A stretch of DNA of 62,283 bases from Methanogenium sp. (lineage in GTDB: Archaea > Halobacteriota > Methanomicrobia > Methanomicrobiales > Methanomicrobiaceae): contig JAUVCV010000010.1 in the NCBI GenBank assembly GCA_030595665.1, positions 1 through 62,283 of the forward strand. The letters run 5' to 3'. Below are positions 24,690 to 34,106 of the stretch, piece after piece. Within the stretch, counting starts at the first letter, position 1. The number at the start of each line of letters is the position of its first letter. The notes beneath the pieces are model-generated. The model was given only the letters and a program-made list of their open reading frames with translations. It did no database searches and was not told the origin of the DNA. A program made the translations under genes and the position numbers.

Positions 24690-25299
24690 GGACTGGGAAC
24701 CTCACTATACCGATATCTGCGAAACATTTGGCTTTGAACGGGAGGGGGATGAGGAGGCCGCACGCCTGCTTGCCACCCTGTCGGATGTGGATGATTCCGT
24801 GCTGCTTGCAAAGCACATCAAAGGAAATACTGTCACGGTCTGCGGCAATGCTCCCTCCCTTCTTCGTGAGACCGATTCTATTGAGGGGACGGTTCTTGCA
24901 GCCGACGCCGCAGCAGATGTACTCTTCAAAGCAGGTATCCTGCCGGATGTGGTCTTTACTGATCTGGACGGTGCGGAAGACTCATTTTTTGAGATGAACC
25001 GGCAGGGATGTGTGATGGTGGTGCATGGGCATGGAGATAATATGGCCCTTCTCCGGCATTGGGTGCCACGGTTTGAGGGTCCGCTCGTCCTTTCCTGCCA
25101 GACACGGCCTTTTGGGCATGTGCATAACTGGGGCGGGTTCACCGATGGTGATCGTGCCGCCTTTGCAGCGGATGCCCTCGGGGCGGCAGAGGTCCGGTTT
25201 GCCGGATTCGATCTTGACGATCGGTCCGTGCCACCGATGAAGCAGGGAAAACTTATCTGGGCACGGGATCTGTTAGCCCTCATTGGCTATGACCTCTGA
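24679..25299 (+). CDS. mptE: 6-hydroxymethyl-7,8-dihydropterin pyrophosphokinase, MptE type
   Basis: MptE activates 6-hydroxymethyl-dihydropterin with ATP for tetrahydromethanopterin synthesis, the C1 carrier of methanogenesis. The 206-residue protein has the DUF115/MptE pattern: VCGNAPSLL, AADAAADVLFKAGILPDVVFTDLDG, VVHGHGDN and a C-terminal FAGFDLDD. The ATG at 24679 overlaps the end of the DHH gene by 11 bases. Its own end overlaps the radical SAM gene by 11 bases, so the three genes are co-translated. Confidence 0.9.
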   Translation: MRFEDWEPHYTDICETFGFEREGDEEAARLLATLSDVDDSVLLAKHIKGNTVTVCGNAPSLLRETDSIEGTVLAADAAADVLFKAGILPDVVFTDLDGAEDSFFEMNRQGCVMVVHGHGDNMALLRHWVPRFEGPLVLSCQTRPFGHVHNWGGFTDGDRAAFAADALGAAEVRFAGFDLDDRSVPPMKQGKLIWARDLLALIGYDL

Positions 25300-26944
25300 C
25301 ACACCTGAGGCCTGGATTGTAGACGGCTATGTCGACGAACCGGCATGTCTGGGTGTCTCGCCCTATATTTCCCCGAATATCCGGGCAGTGGCAGGTGTCT
25401 GCATCGAAGCCGGATACCACGTCCGTTACCTGACCATTGATCAGCTGAGGGGAGATTCGTCTCTCTTCACACCGCTTGACCGTGCGGCCCTCGTGGTGAT
25501 GATTGCAGGGGTCACTGTGCCCGGCACCTATTTTGCCGGCACACCAGCTACCCTAACCGAGATTCGGCAGGTGGCGGCCACACTATATGGCCCGGTGACC
25601 GTCCTTGGGGGACCAGTCACCTTTGGCTACAGCCCGGGTGGTGGGACTGCCGCCATCCGGCAGGCCATCTCCGGGTTTGACCACCTGCTGGAAGGGGACG
25701 TCCCGGCAGCGCTGGCACACCTTCTTGCGGGAGGCAGCCCTGAGGGAACCCTCTCTTATCCTGACTTATCACGCTGGCTTGTTGCAGGGAGCGGCATTAT
25801 CACCGAACATCCACGGTTTCCGTGGCTCATTTGTGAGATTGAGACTGCCCGTGGTTGTTCCCGTGCGATGACCGGCGGGTGTTCGTTCTGCACCGAACCG
25901 TTTTATGGCCTGCCGCAATACCGCTTGGCAGAAGACGTCCATGCAGAGATTGCCGCGCTTGCCGGCCATGGGGGGGTGCACTTCCGCCTCGGACGCCAGC
26001 CTGACATTCTTGCCTACGGGACAAAGGGGAAGAAGGAATTTCCTGCACCCGATCCAGTGGCACTTGAGGCACTCTTCGCTGGTATCCGGGAAGCAGCGCC
26101 CAACCTCAAAACCCTGCATATTGACAATGTCAACCCCGGCACCATTGCCCATAATCCGGACGCCGCCCGTGAGGCGCTTTCTGTTATCGTTCGTTATCAT
26201 ACTGCAGGTGACGTCGCCGCCTTTGGCATGGAAACTGCAGACCCTGCGGTCGTCATTGCAAATAACCTCAAGGCAGATGCTGCGATGATGATGGACGCGA
26301 TCCGCATCGTAAACGAGGTTGGGGGTCTCCGGGACAGAGGTGTCCCCCACCTTCTGCCGGGCCTGAACTTTGTTTGCGGCCTTGCCGGAGAGACAGAGGG
26401 GACCTATGATAAAAACGAGGCATTCCTCGGTGACCTTCTTGCATCCGGTCTATTGGTGCGCCGGGTGAATATCCGTCAGTTGATGCCTTTTGAAGGCACG
26501 AAGGCGTGGGATGATAATACGCTTGGTAAGCATGACGCCCGGTTCCGCACCTTCCGTGAGCATGTGCGCCAGACGTTTGATAGCCCTATGCTGCAGAAGG
26601 TATTTCCGGCAGGTACACTGCTGCGCGAAATCTTTGTTGAGGAGTGTGGCAGAGTCTCCTTCGGACGGCAGATGGGGTCATATCCCATCCTCGCGGGCAT
26701 GCCGGCAGAAATCTCCGAAGGAACCGTGCTGGATGCTGTCGTCTGTGATCACGGGCGGCGGTCGTTGACTGCCATGCCGGTTCCGGTCAATATCAACACC
26801 CTGCCTGCCGCAGCCCTCCGGTTTATTCCGGGAGTTGGAAAGAAACGGGCCACCTCCATCATCGCCAAACGCCCATTTGCGTCTCTGGCCGCATTTCAGA
26901 AGATTGTCGGTGAAACGCCGCTTGACCCGTATCTTACATTCTGA
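25289..26944 (+). CDS. Radical SAM protein with C-terminal helix-hairpin-helix
   Basis: A 551-residue protein of the archaeal group of radical SAM enzymes with an HhH tail (COG1031-like). The N-terminus resembles a B12-type or YgiQ-type domain. The cluster cysteines are C190, C198 and C201, a spacing of C-x7-C-x2-C rather than the usual C-x3-C-x2-C. The TIM-barrel core includes HFRLGRQPDIL and HIDNVNPGTIA. The C-terminal HhH (INTLPAAALRFIPGVGKKRA) suggests binding to DNA or RNA, and a tRNA-modifying role is possible. It overlaps mptE. No substrate is known to me. Confidence 0.85.
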   Translation: MTSDTPEAWIVDGYVDEPACLGVSPYISPNIRAVAGVCIEAGYHVRYLTIDQLRGDSSLFTPLDRAALVVMIAGVTVPGTYFAGTPATLTEIRQVAATLYGPVTVLGGPVTFGYSPGGGTAAIRQAISGFDHLLEGDVPAALAHLLAGGSPEGTLSYPDLSRWLVAGSGIITEHPRFPWLICEIETARGCSRAMTGGCSFCTEPFYGLPQYRLAEDVHAEIAALAGHGGVHFRLGRQPDILAYGTKGKKEFPAPDPVALEALFAGIREAAPNLKTLHIDNVNPGTIAHNPDAAREALSVIVRYHTAGDVAAFGMETADPAVVIANNLKADAAMMMDAIRIVNEVGGLRDRGVPHLLPGLNFVCGLAGETEGTYDKNEAFLGDLLASGLLVRRVNIRQLMPFEGTKAWDDNTLGKHDARFRTFREHVRQTFDSPMLQKVFPAGTLLREIFVEECGRVSFGRQMGSYPILAGMPAEISEGTVLDAVVCDHGRRSLTAMPVPVNINTLPAAALRFIPGVGKKRATSIIAKRPFASLAAFQKIVGETPLDPYLTF

Positions 26945-26995
26945 ATGGTATGGTCCGAACTCTGTGTGCGCTCCGGGCCTGTGTGTGCTCTGAAC

Positions 26996-28174
26996 CTATG
27001 GTTTAAGCAGACTGTGGACGGTTTTGGTGCCGCTCACTTCCCGTATCTCCATCAGTTTGAGAATATCTGTTCTGGTGACAATACCTGTCACCTCCCCATT
27101 CTCGACGACCGGTATGCGGCCGATGGTGTTGGGTGCAAGGATTTTAAGGGCATCGTAAAGGTCATTGTCGGGTGTAATGGTGATTACCTCTCTCGTCATG
27201 ATATCGCGAACCTGAAGGGCATCCCTGTCGATACCAGAGGCACTCTGGATGTCATGCAGGGTGACCATTCCTGCGAGGCTGCCGCGCTCCATCACGGGAA
27301 ACCCGAGGTGGCGGGTGGAGTACATCCGCTCCATTGCTTCTGTGACCGGCATCTCCGGGGAAACTGTAGTTACCGGTGAGGTCATCGCATCACGCACTGT
27401 TACGCCTGCAAGCAGCTGTGTGTAGCGGATCATGGTCACCTCCTGTCCTGCACCGAGATAGATGAATACGGCAATCAGGATGAGGATGACATTGAAGGAA
27501 ATCAGGCCAACGATGGCGAATATAATCGCTATTACCCTCCCTATTTCGGCTGCGATGCGTGTCGCCTTTTCAATCGGAATCCAGATAGCAAGCAGGGCGC
27601 GGAGTATCCGTCCCCCGTCCATCGGGAATGCCGGCAGGAGGTTGAAGGCGAAGAGGATGATATTGAGCAGGCCCAGGTAGCCAAAAATATAAAAGAAGAG
27701 GCCGGCGATTGCCGGGTCAGGGATGGAGGTAAGGCTTGCGTATGCGATGCCCTCGGAGACAAGGCCGATAAAAAGACTCATCAGGGGGCCTGCGATGGCC
27801 ATTGGGAGTTCGTCCCGTGGCTGCGGTGAGACCTCATTTTCTATCTCTGAAGCACCTCCCAGGATAAAGAGCGTAATGGAATTGACCTTCATGCCCTTGT
27901 GGAGAGCAACCACCGAATGAGCCATTTCGTGAAGTAAAACGCCCACAAAAAGGAGAAATGAGACCAGCACGCCCAGAATGTATGGCATGAATCCCTCTGT
28001 GATAAGCGATGCATCAATAGGTTTTGAAAGGCCGAATACCTGTTCTACGAGATTTATGGTAAGTTCGATCTGGGTTCCGATAATAATGGCAAAGATCGGA
28101 ATGATCAAAAAGAAGGTATAATGAATCTTTATCGGAATGCCTGCTAATTTTCCGATCTCAAAGGAACTGTCCAT
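26996..28174 (-). CDS. Site-2 protease (M50 family) with two CBS domains
   Basis: An intramembrane zinc metalloprotease of 392 residues with about six helices. The zinc motif is HEMAHS (about residue 82), and the third ligand motif is NLLPAFPMDGGRI. The C-terminal 130 residues form a CBS pair (VRDAMTSPVTTVSP and VRDIMTREVITITP), which usually binds adenine nucleotides. The layout matches the structurally studied mjS2P-CBS group. Substrates are unknown, and energy-state control through CBS is expected from the family. It converges with the radical SAM gene and is divergent from the PRC-barrel gene. Confidence 0.93.
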   Translation of the reverse strand: MDSSFEIGKLAGIPIKIHYTFFLIIPIFAIIIGTQIELTINLVEQVFGLSKPIDASLITEGFMPYILGVLVSFLLFVGVLLHEMAHSVVALHKGMKVNSITLFILGGASEIENEVSPQPRDELPMAIAGPLMSLFIGLVSEGIAYASLTSIPDPAIAGLFFYIFGYLGLLNIILFAFNLLPAFPMDGGRILRALLAIWIPIEKATRIAAEIGRVIAIIFAIVGLISFNVILILIAVFIYLGAGQEVTMIRYTQLLAGVTVRDAMTSPVTTVSPEMPVTEAMERMYSTRHLGFPVMERGSLAGMVTLHDIQSASGIDRDALQVRDIMTREVITITPDNDLYDALKILAPNTIGRIPVVENGEVTGIVTRTDILKLMEIREVSGTKTVHSLLKP

Positions 28175-28217
28175 ATGAATGGATTATATTTTTAATATTT
28201 AATGATTATACCTTCCA

Positions 28218-28490
28218 ATGATTACGATGAAGAGCGCAATAACCGAATTATTCGGGATGAAGGTGTATACCGAAAACGCCGTCTATGTGGGTGATGTGGA
28301 CGATGTTATCATCAACGTCGATACAAAAAAGATGGAATCGCTTGCGTTGGGGAACGTGAACCGGGAGGTGCTTGAACTCACGAATTTCAAGGGGGTAATG
28401 ATCCCATACCGCCTTATCCGGGCCGTTGGGGACATTGTTATTATCCGTCACCTCGCAGGAATGTCACGACCTGAAATCATTGAGGACTGA
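28218..28490 (+). CDS. PRC-barrel domain protein
   Basis: A 90-residue protein that is a single PRC barrel: ITELFGMKVYTENAVYVGDVDDVIINVDTKKMESLALG, then the closing VPYRLI-like segment MIPYRLIRAVGDIVII. Archaeal short PRC-barrel proteins include CdpB-type division proteins that bind SepF, and others linked to RNA metabolism. This one could be a CdpB homologue, which would fit an ftsZ-containing organism, but that is not certain. In-frame ATGs at 28218 and 28227 are both possible. It is followed 57 bases later by thg1. Confidence 0.85.
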   Translation: MITMKSAITELFGMKVYTENAVYVGDVDDVIINVDTKKMESLALGNVNREVLELTNFKGVMIPYRLIRAVGDIVIIRHLAGMSRPEIIED

Positions 28491-28547
28491 TGCTTCCGGA
28501 TGGACGGATGTGATCTCTTGATCCCGAAAACTCCGGAGATGACGAGT

Positions 28548-29273
28548 ATGCAGGAACGGGAAATATTCAGAAATCTCTCCATTTTTCCGCCATTTATTGT
28601 CCGGCTCGATGGAAGGGCATTTCACCGTTTTACCCGTGATATGGAGTTTGAAAAGCCCTATGATCGGAGATTTTCTGACGCCATGACGGCGGTATCCGAG
28701 CAGCTCCTCTCATCATCCGGTCTTGAACCGTCGTTTGCCTACACCTTCTCAGATGAGATATCTCTCTTCTTTCCCCGTGTGCCATTCAATGGGCGGGTGG
28801 AGAAGATAGATTCGGTATGTGCCTCATATGCGGCAAGTGCTCTCACGCTCGCCCTTCACCTGACCGAACCGGTGGCGTTTGACTCACGAGTCATTATTGC
28901 AGACGTCCCAGCGACCATCGCCTACATGGCAATGCGTCAGCGGGAGGCGTGGCGCAATCACATCAATGGCTACTGCCAGCATGCGCTCATTGGAGAGGGG
29001 ATGACAGCAGTACAGGCGGCGCGTGCTCTTCGGGGGATGAAAGGCCCCGGAATGCACGAGATGATGTTTGAGCGTGGCATAAATCTTGCAAAAACACCGG
29101 CCTGGGAACGGCGCGGCATTGCCTGTTACCGCACAGAAATCATAAAAGAGGGATATAACCCGGTCACCGATGAAACGGTCATGACGACGCGCCGGGTAGT
29201 TGTTCCGGATGATGGCCTCCCACTCTTCGGTGAACCAGACGGAGATGCCTGGCTATGCTCACATCTCATTTGA
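28548..29273 (+). CDS. thg1: tRNA-His guanylyltransferase, Thg1 family
   Basis: Thg1 adds G-1 to the 5' end of tRNA-His by 3'-5' polymerisation. The 241-residue protein has the family's metal-binding segments PFIVRLDGRAFHRF (first Asp) and YTFSDEISLFF (second Asp-Glu pair). The HINGYCQHAL and MKGPGMHEMMFERGINL regions also match archaeal Thg1. I chose ATG 28548 because GGAG lies nine bases before it; the frame extends to ATG 28500. It is directly relevant to tRNA-His in this window, which has C73 but no encoded G-1. C73 can template the addition, which fits the template-dependent chemistry of archaeal enzymes. Confidence 0.92.
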   Translation: MQEREIFRNLSIFPPFIVRLDGRAFHRFTRDMEFEKPYDRRFSDAMTAVSEQLLSSSGLEPSFAYTFSDEISLFFPRVPFNGRVEKIDSVCASYAASALTLALHLTEPVAFDSRVIIADVPATIAYMAMRQREAWRNHINGYCQHALIGEGMTAVQAARALRGMKGPGMHEMMFERGINLAKTPAWERRGIACYRTEIIKEGYNPVTDETVMTTRRVVVPDDGLPLFGEPDGDAWLCSHLI

Positions 29274-29310
29274 GATAAATATGACAATCTTTTAAAAATG
29301 GTTTATTTTA

Positions 29311-29329
29311 GAAATCACGGTGTGATTTC
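29311..29329. terminator. hairpin between convergent thg1 and ileS
   Basis: GAAATCAC (29311-29318), loop GGT and GTGATTTC (29322-29329) form a perfect 8-bp hairpin in the 83-base gap between two converging genes. It may mark transcript ends. Neighbouring T-runs and A-runs (29290-29310) support this. Confidence 0.4.
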
Positions 29330-29356
29330 TCATATATACGTATGAAATCTGACGAT

Positions 29357-32300
29357 TTACTGTCCGCGTTTCTGGATGTGGATGGTAATTGTTACTCCCT
29401 CCACATTCCATTCTGTTGTCAGACCGCCCTCTCCTGTCTCCCCTGCGACAGGGGTGATGGAAAGTGTTGTGGCCCGGACTTCTCCGGCAATACCGTCTTC
29501 ATGGATACCTGCGAGAAGGTCCCGCACACGGTTGTCTGTGATGACTACATCTGCGGTGATGAAATCTTCCACATTCAGGTCGAGCTGGCGCCGCATCTCC
29601 TGAATTCTTCGCACCACTTCACGGGAAAATCCTACGCCTTCCAGCGTGGGAGTGAGGGTGATATCCACACAGACGGTGGCCCCTTCCATCTCTGATGCAA
29701 AGATATTCTCCGGCATTTTTTCTGAGAAGGCGATGTGTTTTTCCGTGATCGTAAATCCGTCCACCGATACTTCTCCGTCTCTTTCGATAGCAGCCTTCAG
29801 GGTTGCGGCATCGGCCGCTTCGATTGCGGCCTTCACTTTTGGCCCGTCTTTGCCAAATTCAGGGCCAATGCCTCGCATCACTGGTTCTGCGGAGCATCCC
29901 ATCCGGTCCCATGCACCGCGGACAATGGTGATAGCCTGGCTGTTGGCCCGTTGGCGGGCGAGTTCATCCATCTGCGTGATGGCGTTTTCCACAGCATCGC
30001 TGTCTGTTATGACAAAGGCTTCACCGATTGGCCAGCGGAGTTTGCGGCCGCCTTCCTGCCGGGCGGTTGCTATTGCCTCGTCAAAGGAACGGATGACGCC
30101 CATCTCTGCTTCAAGGGTCGCATCAATGAGTGTAGCATCTCCTGCGAACCACGACAGCATGTGAATACTTTCCGGGTCTTTGTCTGTGCGGAGGTTTGCA
30201 AAGATATTCTCGGTGATATGTGGTGCAAACGGTGCCAGATTTGAGCAGATGCGCCGCATGACGTAATACATCGTCTCGTATGCCTCACGTTTCTCGCGTG
30301 CGTCTTCTTCAAGCCACATCCGCGGCCGGACAAGCTGCACATACCAGCGGGATACATCTTCTAAGATGCAGGTGAGGCAGGAGCGGGTGGCACGGTGGAG
30401 CATTCCGTTATCCACATCCTCCCCGACCTGTGCGGCAAGGCTGTTGACGCGTGAGATGATCCAGCGGTCCTCTTCCGGCATCTCCGGGAGATGTGCCATG
30501 ACATATTCTCCGTCCCATGTACCGTCTGCAGCCGTTTCCGGTGCGAACGCGTCAAGAATCATGTATGGCAGTGGGAAACGGTAGACATTCCAGAGGATGT
30601 TGATCGTCCGGTTTGTGGTTTTGATACCTTCCCAGTTGAACTTCAGGTCATCCCACGGGGCACTTGCGGAGAGCAGATACAGGCGGAGTACGTCCACTCC
30701 TACCTTTGCCACCACTTCCTCGGGTGAGATCACGTTGCCGACAGATTTGCTCATCTTGCGGCCTTCTGCGTCCAGCGCAAAGCCGTGCATGAGGACTTTG
30801 TTGTAGGGTGCCTGGTCAAAGGCGATGATCGAGGCGCCCAGCTGGGAGTAGAACCAGCCGCGTGTCTGGTCCTGTCCTTCGGTGATAAACGCCGCCGGCC
30901 AGAGCCGCTCGAACTCTGCGGTCTTCCGGGGGAATCCGAGAGTGGCCCATGAGGCCATTGCTGAGTCAAACCAGACATCAAAGATGTCTTTGACCCGGTG
31001 CATTGTCCCGCCACAGGTACAGGGGATGGTCACATCGTCCACATAGGGGCGGTGTGGGTCAGTGAGATGCGTTCCTGCGGCTTCATTGAGTTCTGCGACT
31101 GTGCCAAAGACTTTCCGTGCATCGCAGGCATCGCACTCCCAGACGGGAATCGGGATGCCCCAGTAGCGCTGGCGTGAGATACACCAGTCACGGGCGCCCG
31201 CCACAAAATCATGGAATCGTGCTGAACCGGCCCAGTCCGGCTGCCATTCTACCCGGGCAATCTCAGCGAGCATCTTGTCTTTTATTTTTGGGATGGCAAG
31301 GAACCACTGCTCTGTTGAGATCATGAGGATCGGGGTCTTGCAGCGCCAGCAGTGTCCGTAGCGGTGGGTAATCTTCTTCTTTGCAAGGAGATTGTCTCCG
31401 AGGGCATCCATCACGTCCTGGTCGGCATCCTTCACAAATTTGCCTGCAAATATGCCGGCATCTGCGGTGTAGATACCTGCGTTGTCCACCGGGCAAAGGC
31501 TCTCAAGCCCTTCTTTTTGGCCTACGAGTGAGTCATCCCATCCATGTCCCGGCGCCAGGTGCACAAGACCGGTGTTCTCCATTGTGACAAAGTCGGCATA
31601 GACGACCCGGTGGTGGACATCCTTCTGGATGGGCACCTGCTCTTCCAGTGGTGAGCGGTAGTGCATGCCGATGAGGGCGTCGCCGGTGACGGTCTCAAGG
31701 ATGCTGAAATCCTGATACCTGCCTTTCCTGAGCACTTCTTCCACAAGTGGCTCACCGATCCAGAGAATCTCTTCTCTGCCGTCTTTGACTGCCCGGACGC
31801 GGGCATAGGTGAAGTCATCGCGGACGGCGACAGCCACATTGGCAGGAAGTGTCCACGGTGTGGTGGTCCAGATAACGAAATATTCGTTTTCACGGTCCTG
31901 TACCGGAAACTTCACAAAGATGGACGGGTCTGTCTCATCCCAGTATTCCACTTCAGAGTCGGCAATTGCTGTTTCACAGCGTGGACAGATGTTAACCACC
32001 CGGTATCCGCGTTCAAGAAGACCTTTTTCTTCTGCACGCTTCAGGGTCCACCATGCTGCCTCGACATAATCGGGGGTGATGGTCTGATAGGGATTTTTGA
32101 AGTCCATCCAGATGCCGAGATCACGGAACTGGTCAGACATGATCTCCTTGTGGGTGATGGCGAAGTCCTTGCACTTCTCAATAAATTTGTCAATGCCATA
32201 GGTCTCGATGTCCTTTTTGGAAGAGAAACCGAGTTCCTGTTCCACTCTTACTTCGATGGGGAGGCCATGCATATCGTAACCTGCCCGGTCGATGACATCG

Positions 32301-32527
32301 TAGCCCTGCATGCGGCGGAATCGCAGAATCGAATCCTTGAGTATTTTATTCCATGCCGTGCCGAGATGGATGTGGCCGGTTGTGTAGGGGGGTCCGTCCA
32401 CAAAAAACCAGGGGGGGCTGCCCGCATGTTGTTTCTTGACCTGTGCGTAAATATTGTCGGTATCCCAGAAGGAGCGGACTGCGGCCTCCACCTCCTCTGC
32501 GTTAAAACTGCTAGTGACCTCTCTCAT
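29357..32527 (-). CDS. ileS: Isoleucine-tRNA ligase
   Basis: A class I synthetase of 1056 residues that charges tRNA-Ile. It has the HIGH-type motif TTGHIHLGTA, a full editing (CP1) domain around LAPGHGWDDS, zinc-binding motifs (CPRCETAI, CRRC-like CWRCKTPI, CDACDARK) and KMSKS (GRKMSKSVGN). The C-terminal anticodon-binding region and an archaeal/eukaryotic-type extension complete it. The start is ATG 32527, with GAGG nine bases upstream; an ATG at 32542 also lies in frame. It is divergent from the dtdA cluster. Confidence 0.97.
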   Translation of the reverse strand: MREVTSSFNAEEVEAAVRSFWDTDNIYAQVKKQHAGSPPWFFVDGPPYTTGHIHLGTAWNKILKDSILRFRRMQGYDVIDRAGYDMHGLPIEVRVEQELGFSSKKDIETYGIDKFIEKCKDFAITHKEIMSDQFRDLGIWMDFKNPYQTITPDYVEAAWWTLKRAEEKGLLERGYRVVNICPRCETAIADSEVEYWDETDPSIFVKFPVQDRENEYFVIWTTTPWTLPANVAVAVRDDFTYARVRAVKDGREEILWIGEPLVEEVLRKGRYQDFSILETVTGDALIGMHYRSPLEEQVPIQKDVHHRVVYADFVTMENTGLVHLAPGHGWDDSLVGQKEGLESLCPVDNAGIYTADAGIFAGKFVKDADQDVMDALGDNLLAKKKITHRYGHCWRCKTPILMISTEQWFLAIPKIKDKMLAEIARVEWQPDWAGSARFHDFVAGARDWCISRQRYWGIPIPVWECDACDARKVFGTVAELNEAAGTHLTDPHRPYVDDVTIPCTCGGTMHRVKDIFDVWFDSAMASWATLGFPRKTAEFERLWPAAFITEGQDQTRGWFYSQLGASIIAFDQAPYNKVLMHGFALDAEGRKMSKSVGNVISPEEVVAKVGVDVLRLYLLSASAPWDDLKFNWEGIKTTNRTINILWNVYRFPLPYMILDAFAPETAADGTWDGEYVMAHLPEMPEEDRWIISRVNSLAAQVGEDVDNGMLHRATRSCLTCILEDVSRWYVQLVRPRMWLEEDAREKREAYETMYYVMRRICSNLAPFAPHITENIFANLRTDKDPESIHMLSWFAGDATLIDATLEAEMGVIRSFDEAIATARQEGGRKLRWPIGEAFVITDSDAVENAITQMDELARQRANSQAITIVRGAWDRMGCSAEPVMRGIGPEFGKDGPKVKAAIEAADAATLKAAIERDGEVSVDGFTITEKHIAFSEKMPENIFASEMEGATVCVDITLTPTLEGVGFSREVVRRIQEMRRQLDLNVEDFITADVVITDNRVRDLLAGIHEDGIAGEVRATTLSITPVAGETGEGGLTTEWNVEGVTITIHIQKRGQ

Positions 32528-32631
32528 ACAATAATTCCTCAAACTATATGTCCAAAGATTTTGTCTCTGCAGAAAGATAGGTATTTGTGTGGGTGTACAT
32601 GTGTACGAGACATACGGGTGATGATGAGAGA

Positions 32632-32778
32632 ATGGATGATATGCCCCCCCTTCGGATTGCAGTCATCAATGCTGCATTCTCTGATGATGAGGAAGAATAT
32701 GTGACAGGAAATGTGGGAAGACTGATTGTGCGAGCAGGTACCACCCTGATCTGCGGTGGCTGTGGGGGGTGCCGATGA
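32632..32778 (+). pseudogene. truncated LOG / TIGR00725-like gene (N-terminal 48 codons only)
   Basis: The 48-residue frame reads LRIAVINAAFSDDEEEYVTGNVGRLIVRAGTTLICGGCGGC, then stops. It matches the first beta-alpha-beta unit of lysine-decarboxylase-like (LOG) proteins, where ICGGxGGV continues into a Rossmann domain of 100 or more further residues. Those are absent. The TGA overlaps the ATG of dtdA, so the fragment could serve as a translated leader. It looks like a deletion between a LOG gene and dtdA. Confidence 0.6.
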
Positions 32779-34106
32779 ACATAGCTCTCATCCATTCGGC
32801 ACTCGACCCGGCGGGCTGCAATATTGCAGCGCATCTTGCTCCCCGCGTTGGTGCAGAAGGGTGTGATGGTGAGGTGCGTACCTGGGCGGGGCACATTCTC
32901 CGGTTCATGACCACGCCGGGGCGGCTCATTTATGAGGAAAACCTGGACGAACGGGCGGCAGCAGATCTGATCATATTTCTCTCCCGTCATACCTCTCAAC
33001 ATCCGGTACCTGTCCTGACGGTCCATGTCACTGGCAATTATGGCGATGCGGCGCTTGGCGGGGAACCCCGCACGCTCTCCCGCGCCGCCCCTGCATGGAT
33101 GCATGCGGCATTATGTGCTCTTGCCTCCCGTGCCCCGGAGGGATTCCGTGTCTCCTATGAGGTGACACACCATGGGCCGACCGGGCTTTCCACTCCCTCG
33201 TTTTTTATTGAAATAGGAAGCACTGGGGCTGAATGGACTGACCCTGCCTGTGGTGAAGCGGTCGCAGATGCCCTTGTGTCAGTCCTCACAGGTGGTCCTG
33301 GTGATGTCATCCCTCTCATTGGATTCGGGGGCAATCACTATGCGGCACGTGAGACTGATATCGCGCTTGCGGGCCGTGCGGCATGGGGTCATATCGCTCA
33401 TACACGGGAAGTGGCCGGCATGGACGCCGCGATGATCCAACAGATGGCGGGGATGACCGGAGCTGTTGCGGCCTATATCGACAGGAAAAGTCTCTCTGGG
33501 GATGTTCTGAAAAAAATATCTGCTCTTCTCCGGGAATGTGACATCCCCCGGGTGTCTGAGAGTGAACTGCGGATGATTGGGGCACTTCCCCTCCCGGTAT
33601 TCCTCCGTATGCGGGAGATGGCACAGGGAGATGCGCCTGGTGCTTCCCTCAGGGTAATGGATCTCTCCGGGGATGGTGAACCCATTTTTGTCCGTATTCC
33701 TGCCCAACTCCTCCGTGAAGCACTAAAATGTAATGAAAATGAGTATTTGCGTTCTGTTTTGGGAATGCCTGCTGTACTGGTGATCTCTTTGGTGGGCGCA
33801 CCTCTGCCATTTGTCCTCACATATGGCCGGTATGAATTGCAAATACTGCATCTTTTAATATCATCGTGTGTCAAAATCTTAATCAGCGATGGATATGCCC
33901 ACGCCAGCGATGATTTCATTATCATACGAAAGGTGAGTTTCGACCCGGAAAAAGCATGCAATCTGGGGGTTCCGAAAGGACCACTTTTCGGCAGTCTGGC
34001 GGCAGGACAGGAGATCGAGATTGATGGCACAATAATTTCGCCGGAGATGGTCTCTGTACGGACTGAGCGGGTGATCCACGTCCCGGGATTGGAGAACTAC
34101 CTATGA
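32775..34106 (+). CDS. dtdA: D-aminoacyl-tRNA deacylase
   Basis: DtdA (GEK1/DTD2 type) removes D-amino acids from mischarged tRNA. The 443-residue protein starts [18 protein letters not shown]. It has [43 protein letters not shown] and [11 protein letters not shown], all family hallmarks. The C-terminal 150 residues extend the core, as in methanogen homologues. The ATG at 32775 overlaps the preceding fragment's stop. The last four bases overlap ftsZ, so the two are translationally coupled. Confidence 0.93.
   Translation: MNIALIHSALDPAGCNIAAHLAPRVGAEGCDGEVRTWAGHILRFMTTPGRLIYEENLDERAAADLIIFLSRHTSQHPVPVLTVHVTGNYGDAALGGEPRTLSRAAPAWMHAALCALASRAPEGFRVSYEVTHHGPTGLSTPSFFIEIGSTGAEWTDPACGEAVADALVSVLTGGPGDVIPLIGFGGNHYAARETDIALAGRAAWGHIAHTREVAGMDAAMIQQMAGMTGAVAAYIDRKSLSGDVLKKISALLRECDIPRVSESELRMIGALPLPVFLRMREMAQGDAPGASLRVMDLSGDGEPIFVRIPAQLLREALKCNENEYLRSVLGMPAVLVISLVGAPLPFVLTYGRYELQILHLLISSCVKILISDGYAHASDDFIIIRKVSFDPEKACNLGVPKGPLFGSLAAGQEIEIDGTIISPEMVSVRTERVIHVPGLENYL

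Noticed and set aside
31661-32704. 347-codon plus-strand open frame
   Set aside because: It is antisense to ileS, which has all class I synthetase motifs. The frame shows no domain.
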